Positions 1-6,300 of a stretch of DNA of 6,966 bases are shown in pieces. The notes under the pieces were generated by a model. The model was given only the letters and a program-made list of their open reading frames with translations, ran no database searches and had not been told where the DNA came from. Each line of letters starts with the position of its first letter. Positions within the stretch are counted from its first letter, which is position 1. Origin of the DNA: an uncultured Lachnospiraceae bacterium (GTDB lineage: Bacteria > Bacillota_A > Clostridia > Lachnospirales > Lachnospiraceae); assembly GCA_902767195.1 (NCBI GenBank), contig CACXGS010000221.1, forward strand, positions 1-6,966, written 5' to 3'. The translations under genes were made by a program, and so were the position numbers.

Positions 1-142
1 CAGCAGTACGGAATGTTACTTCCGCACAGGGAAGGCCTCCTTCTGTCAGCGCCTTAGCCAGGGGCGCCGCATCTTTGGCATCATCCAATACTACTACAGG
101 CACAATGCCTATTTTCCTGAATTCGTCTTTAAAGTCTTTCAT
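1..142 (-). CDS. eda: KDPG/KHG-type aldolase, N-terminal fragment (runs off left edge)
   Basis: Only the first 47 codons are in the window. The family is the bifunctional 2-dehydro-3-deoxy-phosphogluconate / 4-hydroxy-2-oxoglutarate aldolase, a cytoplasmic class I TIM-barrel enzyme that cleaves 2-keto-3-deoxy sugar acids (often phosphorylated) to pyruvate plus an aldehyde. Visible family signatures are the first beta strand (IGIVPVVVLDD, residues 11-21), the helix with ALTEGG (31-36), and AEVTFRT (40-46). Glu41 matches the general-base Glu of E. coli Eda (Glu45), and Arg45 matches its substrate-binding Arg. The Schiff-base Lys lies beyond the window. The ATG start is supported by an AGGAG site 9 nt upstream. 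It follows the reductase stop codon by 24 bp, so it is almost certainly co-transcribed with it. The family call is secure from this segment. The true substrate (KDPG, KDPGal or another ketodeoxy acid) is not, so the gene symbol is only a family label. Confidence 0.88.
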   Translation of the reverse strand, partial: MKDFKDEFRKIGIVPVVVLDDAKDAAPLAKALTEGGLPCAEVTFRTA

Positions 143-151
143 ATTTTTTGT

Positions 152-156
152 CTCCT
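152..156 (-). promoter_or_regulatory. Ribosome binding site of the aldolase gene
   Basis: AGGAG on the minus strand, 9 nt before the ATG at 142, in the 24-bp gap after the reductase stop. It fixes the aldolase start. Confidence 0.75.
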
Positions 157-166
157 TTTTGTGAAT

Positions 167-1081
167 CTATTTCGCCCGTCCTTCCAGAGCATGAATCATG
201 TTGACAACAAATTCATGGGTCGGAACACTGACTCCGGTTTTGCTGGCTGCGCGGACGACAGAACCACTGATGGTGTCTACTTCTGTCTTCCTTCCGGCGC
301 GGATATCCGCACAGATTGAAGTGACTCCTTCCGGGGAACCTGTCGATGTCTTGCGGACCTTTTCGGTAATCTCCTCCTCATCAGCCTTCAGCCCCATGGC
401 ATGGGCAACTTCCACTGCCTCATGGATCAGGGCTTTTGTCATTTTCCAGGCATATTCATTGCCGGCAATATAGCCGATCTCACATTGCAGAATACCTGTC
501 ACAGCACTAAGGGATACGTTGGTAAACAGTTTGTCCCAGATCAGCTGCTGGATTACAGAGTGAATGCGTACATTGAAACCGCATGCGTCAAAAGCATCTT
601 TGAGTTTGGGAAGGAAGCCTTCCTTGTCTTCCACAAGCATACCTACATTGGTATTGCCCTCTCCGCCATGGCGAATATATCCCATATCGAGAACTGCTCC
701 GTTATCCTCGGTTGTACCGATGATAATGTGATCCAGATCAACAAATTCTCCCAGAATATCTTCATGACCGGAACCGTTCTGAAGAGTCAGTACATAGGTG
801 TCAGGACCAATGAGTCCTTTGTTCCCACCCAGGGCAGCCTTGGAAAACAGAGCCTTTACAAACAGGATGATCAGATCCACGGGCTCGATCCCCTCTGTGG
901 AAGTGACTGCTTTGGGATGATAAATATTATCCGTACCATACTCCTGAAGTTTCAGGCCATTCTCATTGACAGCGGCAACGACATTCGGATTCGTATCAAC
1001 AAGATAAACGTCATTATGTAAAGAAAGATGTCCTCCGTATATGGAGCCCATAGCTCCCGCGCCGATAACTGCTATTCTCAT
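167..1081 (-). CDS. 2-dehydropantoate 2-reductase family (ApbA/PanE-like) ketoacid reductase
   Basis: A 304-aa cytoplasmic NAD(P)H-dependent oxidoreductase of the ketopantoate reductase fold. The N-terminal Rossmann loop GAGAMG is at residues 7-12, LQNGSG at 100-105, the catalytic stretch WDKLFTN at 182-188, and DIRAGRKTEVD near the C-terminus. Lys184 and Asn188 match E. coli PanE Lys176 and Asn180, and the Glu of TEVD matches Glu256. The residue matching PanE Asn184 is Ser192, and an Asp (Asp29) ends the second beta strand, which usually favours NADH over NADPH. Both features argue against a housekeeping panE and for a paralogue acting on another 2-keto acid or 2-hydroxy acid. Length is normal for the family. 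An in-frame ATG 7 codons upstream (1102) is possible, but the start at 1081 places the Rossmann strand right at the N-terminus and has AAAGGA ahead of it. It lies 28 bp after the cyclase-family gene and 24 bp before the aldolase, so it sits inside the operon. The family is secure; the substrate is unknown. Confidence 0.9.
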   Translation of the reverse strand: MRIAVIGAGAMGSIYGGHLSLHNDVYLVDTNPNVVAAVNENGLKLQEYGTDNIYHPKAVTSTEGIEPVDLIILFVKALFSKAALGGNKGLIGPDTYVLTLQNGSGHEDILGEFVDLDHIIIGTTEDNGAVLDMGYIRHGGEGNTNVGMLVEDKEGFLPKLKDAFDACGFNVRIHSVIQQLIWDKLFTNVSLSAVTGILQCEIGYIAGNEYAWKMTKALIHEAVEVAHAMGLKADEEEITEKVRKTSTGSPEGVTSICADIRAGRKTEVDTISGSVVRAASKTGVSVPTHEFVVNMIHALEGRAK

Positions 1082-1093
1082 ATTATTATCATA

Positions 1094-1099
1094 TCCTTT
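1094..1099 (-). promoter_or_regulatory. Ribosome binding site deciding the reductase start
   Basis: AAAGGA on the minus strand lies 12 nt before the ATG at 1081. The spacing is long, but the upstream alternative ATG at 1102 has no purine-rich site at a usable distance, and this AAAGGA would then lie inside the coding region. Confidence 0.45.
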
Positions 1100-1109
1100 C
1101 ACTCACTAA

Positions 1110-1802
1110 TCAGTCCGAAAACTCTGCCAGTCCCTCAATGGCATATGCATGAACCGGGCTGGAATCCAGACCTACAATGGGAAGCGGGGAGAAGGACAGG
1201 AAGAAAACGTCCTTCTGAAGATACTCAAGATTCTTAAGCACTTCGATGAAAATGATATTCTCTGCCATAAGGATGTCGTGGAAAGGTTTGACATCCTCGT
1301 TGCAGTTCTCGATAGAAACTCCATCGCCAAAGCCAACGGCTTTCACTTTCTTATCGCGGAACCACTCAGCGGATTCGGCACCAATCAGGAGTCTCTTGTC
1401 AACATCTGTGTTGGTAGCCTTTGTAAAAGGCTCAAGCTTGTAAGCGGAATCGATAATAACGATATCCCCTTCTTTAACCTTGTATGCTTCTCTGTCAAGA
1501 TCTTCTTTGGTGATGTGTGTATAGGGGGCAACCGTATCCTTAAAATCAACATAGACACAGCGGCCTACAAAGGTCGTCAGAGGAAGCCCTGTTACATCCG
1601 GCCAGTCGTCATTATGATGATAAGGACACTCAGCGTGTGTTCCCAGGTGGCTCATGATGTCAAAGTTCGTGTGAAAATCCGGAATAGGGCCACCAGTGTT
1701 GAATCTGTGCAGCTTGCATCTTCTGGTTTCTGTTGCCGGGTCAACCAGCTTGGTCAGATCAATCAGTCGAAGTCCGTTCCCCATGTCATAAACTACATTC
1801 AT
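1110..1802 (-). CDS. Cyclase-family (kynurenine formamidase-like) metal-dependent hydrolase
   Basis: A 230-aa protein of the Pfam 'Cyclase' family, cytoplasmic metal-dependent hydrolases that include bacterial kynurenine formamidase and isatin hydrolase. The metal-binding signature is at residues 52-62 as H-x-G-T-H-x-E-x-P-x-H; the position that is often Asp is Glu58 here. Other family landmarks are DLTK near the start (15-18), the GDIVIIDS strand, VGFGDGVSIE (cf. VGxDxxSxD), HDILMAENIIFIEVLKNLEYL near the end, and PLPIVGLDSSPVHAYAI (cf. PLxxxGxxGSPxRA). Length is typical. The ATG has AGGAGG 8 nt upstream. It is the second gene of the operon, 48 bp after the YhcH-family gene. Family members hydrolyse amides or lactone-like rings. 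Next to a ketoacid reductase and a KDPG-type aldolase, a lactonase or sugar-acid hydrolase role is my inference. No tryptophan-catabolism gene is in view, so kynurenine formamidase is unlikely. Confidence 0.87.
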   Translation of the reverse strand: MNVVYDMGNGLRLIDLTKLVDPATETRRCKLHRFNTGGPIPDFHTNFDIMSHLGTHAECPYHHNDDWPDVTGLPLTTFVGRCVYVDFKDTVAPYTHITKEDLDREAYKVKEGDIVIIDSAYKLEPFTKATNTDVDKRLLIGAESAEWFRDKKVKAVGFGDGVSIENCNEDVKPFHDILMAENIIFIEVLKNLEYLQKDVFFLSFSPLPIVGLDSSPVHAYAIEGLAEFSD

Positions 1803-1810
1803 TTGTTTTA

Positions 1811-1816
1811 CCTCCT
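1811..1816 (-). promoter_or_regulatory. Strong ribosome binding site of the cyclase-family gene
   Basis: Perfect AGGAGG on the minus strand, 8 nt before the ATG at 1802. This is the best Shine-Dalgarno in the operon. Confidence 0.85.
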
Positions 1817-1850
1817 CTTATATATAAATTATTCTCATATTGCTGACTAT

Positions 1851-2303
1851 TTAAATCTTTACTTTGACGACAACCTTCTTTACCGGCGCTGGATTCCCTG
1901 CCGCACAGCGTGGCTTGTGAGCATCTTCCGGTGCTACCACAATAAGGTCGCCCTCTTTGAGCAGTACACAGCCGGACATCTCCGGATCCTCATAGAAGAC
2001 CACATCATTCTCCTCGATCCTTTCAATCTCTTTCAGCCCGTCCCTCTTGCATACTCCAAACATCTCATCACCAGTAACCATGTACTGGATATCATAATAT
2101 TTGTCATGTGTCTCAAATCTCCGCTCTTCCCAGGGTGAAGTGGTGTATTCCTGCACACCGGCAATCACATCGTCACCCATAAGCGGATAAAATCCTTCCG
2201 GCAGATCTTTGATATTGGTCTCTGCCAGCCAACGGTAAGCAATCGTAAATTTTTCTTCCAGATAGTTATACTTTTCCGCAATACTTACATTACAAAAAAA
2301 CAT
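1851..2303 (-). CDS. YhcH/YjgK/YiaL (EbgC-like, DUF386) family protein
   Basis: A 150-aa single-domain beta-barrel (cupin-like) protein of the family containing E. coli YhcH (sialic-acid operon), YiaL (diketogulonate operon) and EbgC. These proteins occur in sugar and sugar-acid catabolic operons and are thought to bind metal and act as sugar anomerases or epimerases. Visible signatures are EERRFETHDKYYDIQYM (residues 59-75), with the conserved HDKYxDIQ block and His66, and EGDLIVVAPEDAHKP (117-131) with His129, followed by the closing strand KKVVVKV. The start is set at ATG 2303, because the upstream in-frame GTG at 2318 sits on the purine-rich AAGGGAGGG that serves as the ribosome binding site. 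It is the first gene of the minus-strand operon and is preceded by the repeat-rich intergenic region that probably controls all four genes. The family is clear. Its presence at the head supports a carbohydrate or sugar-acid pathway. Confidence 0.9.
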   Translation of the reverse strand: MFFCNVSIAEKYNYLEEKFTIAYRWLAETNIKDLPEGFYPLMGDDVIAGVQEYTTSPWEERRFETHDKYYDIQYMVTGDEMFGVCKRDGLKEIERIEENDVVFYEDPEMSGCVLLKEGDLIVVAPEDAHKPRCAAGNPAPVKKVVVKVKI

Positions 2304-2306
2304 GGA

Positions 2307-2315
2307 CCCTCCCTT
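2307..2315 (-). promoter_or_regulatory. Ribosome binding site deciding the YhcH-family start
   Basis: AAGGGAGGG on the minus strand, ending 3 nt before the ATG at 2303; pairing through its AAGGG part gives a 7-nt spacing. It lies just inside the GTG-initiated alternative at 2318, which has no such site of its own, so the ATG is preferred. Confidence 0.6.
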
Positions 2316-2340
2316 CACAAAGCCGAAATTGTCCTGATTC

Positions 2341-2355
2341 TTGCATTTTGTGCAA
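2341..2355. promoter_or_regulatory. Perfect inverted repeat TTGCA-N5-TGCAA, possible operator
   Basis: TTGCATTTTGTGCAA is a perfect 5-bp inverted repeat with a 5-bp spacer. The arm centres are about 10 bp, one helical turn, apart, as expected for a dimeric helix-turn-helix repressor. It lies 38-52 bp before the start codon of the YhcH-family gene and overlaps a second near-palindrome, TTTTGTGCAAAA (2346-2357). From the candidate -10 at 2376-2381 it would fall in the initially transcribed region, a typical repressor position. The regulator is not in the window; the role is inferred. Confidence 0.4.
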
Positions 2356-2358
2356 AAT

Positions 2359-2442
2359 TACACACAATAAACACAATTATCACACATATACCACAACAAA
2401 TAAACACATTTACCACACATTTCTATCATATTTATAACACAT
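2359..2442. repeat. Phased CACA/TGTG block array (imperfect ~20-24 bp direct repeats)
   Basis: CAC-containing blocks begin at 2361, 2372, 2381, 2392, 2405, 2414 and 2438 on the plus strand, with spacings of 11, 9, 11, 13, 9 and 24 bp, so roughly one or two helical turns. They group into three imperfect direct repeats, each with two blocks separated by an AT spacer: 2358-2376, 2377-2397 and 2400-2420. A fourth, partial copy is near 2434-2442. The array overlaps the candidate promoter of the minus-strand operon. It looks like a multi-site protein-binding region; no known operator consensus was recognised. Confidence 0.55.
2376..2404 (-). promoter_or_regulatory. Candidate extended -10 promoter of the YhcH-led operon
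   Basis: On the minus strand, TGTGATAAT (2384-2376) fits an extended -10 (TGn plus GATAAT, 5 of 6 to TATAAT). A weak -35, TTTATT (2404-2399), lies 17 bp upstream. Transcription would start near 2369, giving a 5' leader of about 65 nt. A distant alternative -10, TATGAT (2430-2425), has no good -35. The call is tentative because the region is AT-rich. Confidence 0.35.
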
Positions 2443-2585
2443 TCAACAAAAATTTCATAGCGCTAGTTTTTTTTACTGTCCTTTTTGGCGAAAACGACGA
2501 AAATAAAGCAAGATATATAACAATAAAAATAACGTATTGTGAAATAAAGAGATATAATACTTGTGGTGTCATTCAGAAAAGGAAA

Positions 2586-2615
2586 TTGTTCTTTTTAGAG
2601 GGGTTGTGGTAAAAT
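2586..2615 (+). promoter_or_regulatory. Candidate promoter of the plus-strand unknown gene
   Basis: TTGTTC (2586-2591), an 18-bp spacer, and the extended -10 TGGTAAAAT (2607-2615). Initiation near 2622 would leave a leader of about 45 nt. An alternative exact TATAAT at 2553-2558 has no recognisable -35 at 16-18 bp. Confidence 0.4.
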
Positions 2616-2657
2616 AATAGTCACTGAAACGCCGGAAAAGTTTTGCATATTTAGGAT

Positions 2658-2663
2658 GGTGAG
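2658..2663 (+). promoter_or_regulatory. Ribosome binding site for the start at 2668
   Basis: GGTGAG pairs with the GGAGGTGA end of the anti-Shine-Dalgarno complement and ends 4 nt before ATG 2668. It favours this start over ATG 2656, which has only an adjacent AGG. ATG 2683, with AGGA 7 nt upstream, remains a competitor. Confidence 0.45.
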
Positions 2664-2667
2664 ACAG

Positions 2668-3255
2668 ATGCAGGATATTAGCATGAGGACCGAAAACAAA
2701 GTCTTTTCATGGCCGGATAATTATTATTTTGAAATAAAACCGGCCAACAGAGAAAAAGCCCTGAAGGCCCGCATTGAGACAGAAGATTCCGAGGAAAACC
2801 GGATCCGTTATCAGCTCTGGGAGAAGCGATATACACAGCCCGGCAAGGGAGTAACCGGAGCGGATTACTATATGAAAGTGGTCATGGGAATGGGCCCCTT
2901 ATGTGAATGCAGGAATTCGTTCTTCGGGAAAAAGACTTATCGCAAAGGGATACAGGAGATTCGGAACACATTCTGTCTGGATCTTCTGAAAGAAAAACCT
3001 CAATATGCCGATCTGTGGAGAAAAGAATTTCAGAATTTCTGGGTGCTTTATATGAAAAGCTGTATAGAGGACAGGAACTATTCCGGAATAGTCATGGGAA
3101 TGGGCCAGATGTCCGAGGATCGCCTTAGTTCCAAACTTTATAATGACATTCAACAAAAAACGGTGGTGTTTCCCGAAAAACTCGGCCTGGCAGAAGAGCT
3201 TGCACAGTTCCGCCAGGCAGCATGGGAAATCTATTATCGTTATTATCCGGAATAA
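2668..3255 (+). CDS. Uncharacterised protein with internal duplication
   Basis: About 195 aa from ATG 2668 (alternatives at 2656 and 2683). The protein is predicted soluble and mixed-charge, with no signal peptide, membrane segment or catalytic motif that I recognise. It is rich in Tyr, Trp, Arg and Lys and mostly helical in appearance. Its notable feature is the pentapeptide VMGMG at residues 72-76 and again at 142-146. The two copies are exactly 70 residues apart, each followed five residues later by an Arg, which suggests two homologous halves. The gene behaves as real: it has start-site context, a candidate promoter, normal codon use and a perfect terminator right after its stop. It may belong to one of the small unknown families of Lachnospiraceae (DUF6553 comes to mind, from memory only, not verified). 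It is monocistronic, divergent from the sugar-acid operon and convergent with the c-di-GMP gene, so context gives no firm function. Confidence 0.8.
   Translation: MQDISMRTENKVFSWPDNYYFEIKPANREKALKARIETEDSEENRIRYQLWEKRYTQPGKGVTGADYYMKVVMGMGPLCECRNSFFGKKTYRKGIQEIRNTFCLDLLKEKPQYADLWRKEFQNFWVLYMKSCIEDRNYSGIVMGMGQMSEDRLSSKLYNDIQQKTVVFPEKLGLAEELAQFRQAAWEIYYRYYPE
2881..3106 (+). repeat. In-gene direct repeat pair (16 bp, 210 bp apart)
   Basis: GTCATGGGAATGGGCC occurs exactly at 2881-2896 and at 3091-3106. The offset is 210 bp, a whole number of codons (70), and both copies encode VMGMG in the same frame. The coordinates span both copies. Confidence 0.85.
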
Positions 3256-3261
3256 ACCATC

Positions 3262-3306
3262 AAAAAAGCAGAAAATGCTGCCGAATTCTCGGCAGCATTT
3301 TATTTT
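3262..3306. terminator. Bidirectional rho-independent terminator between convergent genes
   Basis: A perfect 13-bp stem, AAAATGCTGCCGA (3272-3284) paired with 3289-3301, closes a 4-nt loop (ATTC). On the plus strand it is followed by TTTTATTTTA; on the minus strand a T6 run (3267-3262) follows the hairpin after a few bases. It starts 16 bp after the stop of the unknown gene and about 40 bp after the stop of the c-di-GMP gene, so it can end both transcripts. Confidence 0.9.
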
Positions 3307-3340
3307 ACTCTTATTTTGCTTCAATGCAGCATTCTTATCA

Positions 3341-6300
3341 TTAATAAATCTCGCATCCGTTTCTGCCGGCTTTTTTAACACGATAGAGTGCCGTGTCAGC
3401 ATCTTTGAAGATATCTCCCTGAGGATTCTTCCTGTCAGAGAATGCAACGCCCACGCTTAAGCTGACAGGCGGCAGATCATCTTTCGGATGCAGAAGCAAT
3501 TCATTCGCCTGATAGATCTTATTGCGCAGCAATTGCTCTACGTTGCTGTTAACTCGGGTCATAATGACAACGAATTCGTCACCGCCCAGCCGGCATATGA
3601 TATCCACAGAACGGAAACTGTGTTTTAAGATCTCGGCGACCCTCTTCAGAACCCGGTCTCCCATGGCATGTCCGTAAGTATCATTTACCGTTTTAAAATC
3701 ATCCACATCAATGATGATCAGTGCAATATGACCGGTATCAATGCTCTGCATCATAAGGTCGTAGGCTCCACGGTTAAAGAGGCCGGTCAGAGCATCGTGG
3801 GATGCCTCATGCTTGAGCTTTTCATGGGCTGTCTTATTCTCTTCCAGAATAGTATTGTAGGTTCTGGAAACGAACTGAAGCTCCTCGGCTCCCATAGGCG
3901 GGATTGTTTTCTGATCCTTCATCAGTTCTACCATTCGGATCAGAGGCTTTCGGATCAACTCATGAATAAACAGTACAATAACGAGAACAATTAACAGGAA
4001 AACCACCGTCATGATAGTCTGCATCATCACGATCAGGGAGAGTCCCGCAGAGGCTTTCTCCAGCTCCTGACTGGATGTCTTCAGGATCGCTTCCGTACAT
4101 TGACTCACCTTTTCCCGGATGCGTTCCTTGTAATGAATATACTCATTATTAAATACAAGCTCCTGTGCCTTTTTGTTCTTTTCTTCCGGGGAAAGATCCT
4201 GATCCTTTTCGGAAAGGTCCAGCGAAACAATGGGCTCCGGTATCTTGCTCATGTCCTGGTTTTCGACTTCCAGCTTGAGGCGCATGGCCAGGTATTCTTT
4301 CTCCATCAGTTTGTTGGATAATTCCAGGGCACTGGTCAGATTCTTTAATGCATCGCTCTTCTTATCCGTATCCTGCAGATGAGTCTCCAGCTGTTCGACG
4401 GCCCGGTCTCTTCTTCTTGTGATCTCCACTTCCTCGAAATAGTCTTCCAGATATTCCAAATCACCGGTCACCACAAAGCATCTCACACGATCCGTGAGGA
4501 AATCCGACCCGGATTCCATATCATTCGCAGCCACCTGTGCCGCTATATAGCGGTCGCTGGCCTGTTCCATTCTCTGGTAGCCCCTGTTGACCGACAGATC
4601 CACCGCAAACAGCGCGGCTGCCGCGATTACGGCCATCAGAACAAAAAAGTAGGTTGCTGTCCGCAGCTGCAAGGCAAAACCTTCACGTTTTTTCTTCGGA
4701 GCCTCCGGTTCTCTTTCTTCTTCTCTCTCTGTTTCCCCTTCTTCCTGCCCTTCCTCTCTATAAAAAGCTTCCGGTACAAAATCGCTTTCTGCCTCCATCT
4801 CAGATGCTTTTTCTTCCTGGACGGGAGAGACGCTATCGTGCAGATCATCAAAAAACTTCTCAAACTCGACGGAAGGCACCGGTCTGGAGAAATAATAGCC
4901 CTGAATCAGCTGACATCCCATCAGCTTCATGGCTTCCATCTGTTCCTTGGTCTCAATTCCTTCCGCAATCACCGGAGCCGAAAGGTATTCGGCAATATCG
5001 ATGATCAGCTCGATCATCCTGGTATCTCCACCCTGGCGAAATGCATTCTTTATGAACTGCATATCCAGCTTCATCACATCAAAAGGAAGACTGGACACCA
5101 TATTAAGAGATGAGTATCCTGTACCGAAATCATCCATCTCAATGAGAAAACCTGCTTCTCTAAGCTGCTTTGCAGTCTCAATGATCTGATCCGCGTCATG
5201 AGTATAGGCTGATTCGGTAATCTCCAGCATCAGATCCTTGCAGGTGAGATCAAACTCTTTGACCAGATCCTGAAGGAAATGAACAATTTCAGGATTATAG
5301 AGGTCAATTCGGGATACATTGACCGACACCGGCACATAAACGCCAAGGCGGTCTTTCCACTCCCGGATCTGCCGGCAGGCTTCTCTCCATACATAACGGT
5401 CCAGATTCTGGATCAGACCGTTTTCTTCAAAGAGAGGAATGAAAACTCCCGGGCTCACCATTCCAAGGACAGGATGAATCCACCTGACCAGAGCTTCCGC
5501 ACTCACCAGTACAGGCTGGTCTTTCTCGACATTATATTTGGGCTGAAAATATACCACAAACTGATTTTCTTTGATGGCCCGATAAAAATCCTCAATCAGC
5601 TGTTCGGAATACAGTTCTTTCTCATGGAGGGCATCATCGTAAAAAGACAGGGTCTTTGTTACGCTTCCCCTCACCATATCCGCCGCCATTTTGGCGCGGT
5701 CAAAACGACCTTCTATGTCAATGGTCTTATCGACTTCCGAATAAATGCCCATCCGGAGCCGAACCCGGTTGTCCGAAAGATCCTCCCCGGACAGTCCAAC
5801 TGTGGTTTTCTCCAGGATCATCCCGTAATCATCGCGATGAGGACAGTAGATCATGAAAGTATCGGCTTCTCTGCGACTGACGATTCCGCCCTGGTCAATG
5901 ACCATCGATCGGATATTATCGCCAATGGTCTTCAGAACCTGATCACCGTAAGTCTTTCCATACCTCTCATTGATCATATGAAAATGATTCACATCAATAA
6001 TGATGGCATCCATAGATACGCCTTTATGATAATGATCATATTGCTGCGCATACTTGTAAAAATAGACTTTATTATACAGGCCTGTCAGCGGATCACGCTC
6101 TGTGGACTGAATAATCTCCCGGTCTTCCGAGAGCTCAATAGTACGAAGAATTCTGGCATGTATTACACCAGTATCAGGATAGGGCTTGGGTATGAAATCC
6201 ATAGCGCCAAGCTTCAGACAGGTGATTTCCGCTTCCTGATCAGCGGTCAGAACGATTACCGGAATCTGGGATAACATCATATCCCCCTTGATAATCTTAA

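Larger units (their letters stand above)
2304..2667. other. AT-rich divergent intergenic region
   Basis: 364 bp between the head of the minus-strand operon and the plus-strand gene, much richer in A+T than the flanking genes. No credible coding frame, tRNA, riboswitch fold or strong hairpin was seen. The left half (2341-2445) holds the TTGCA inverted repeat and the phased CACA array. The right half (2530-2667) holds candidate plus-strand promoter elements. The middle (about 2460-2530) holds an 8-bp palindrome TAGCGCTA (2458-2465) and A/T runs with no assignable function. Confidence 0.8.

Noticed and set aside
401..1021. Long plus-strand frame opposite the reductase gene
   Set aside because: Antisense shadow: no family signature, no ribosome binding site, Ile/His-rich translation, and fully covered by a well-supported gene on the other strand.
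1149..2138. 329-codon plus-strand frame spanning parts of two operon genes
   Set aside because: It crosses the intergenic gap of two convincing minus-strand genes, has no recognisable domain and has an unlikely composition; it is a shadow frame.
2537..2548. TTGTGAAATAAA, resembling half of a Rex (redox repressor) operator
   Set aside because: The other half-site is absent: the following bases do not form the inverted TTCACAA arm. A half match in AT-rich DNA is expected by chance.
2610..2638. TAAA followed by GCCGGAAA, reminiscent of a sigma-D/sigma-28 motility promoter
   Set aside because: The spacer is 17 bp rather than about 15, and the -10 is only a partial match to GCCGATAT; the sigma-A extended -10 fits better.
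2627..2640. TGAAACGCCGGAAA as a possible catabolite-responsive (cre) site
   Set aside because: The central CG and the right arm do not align with the TGWAANCGNTNWCA consensus.
2899..3447. Minus-strand frame across the unknown gene and the terminator hairpin
   Set aside because: It would be translated through a perfect terminator and overlaps the 3' end of the c-di-GMP gene; no homology signature.
5279..6274. 331-codon plus-strand frame opposite the c-di-GMP gene
   Set aside because: Mirror of the GGDEF/EAL coding sequence, with no domain or ribosome binding site.
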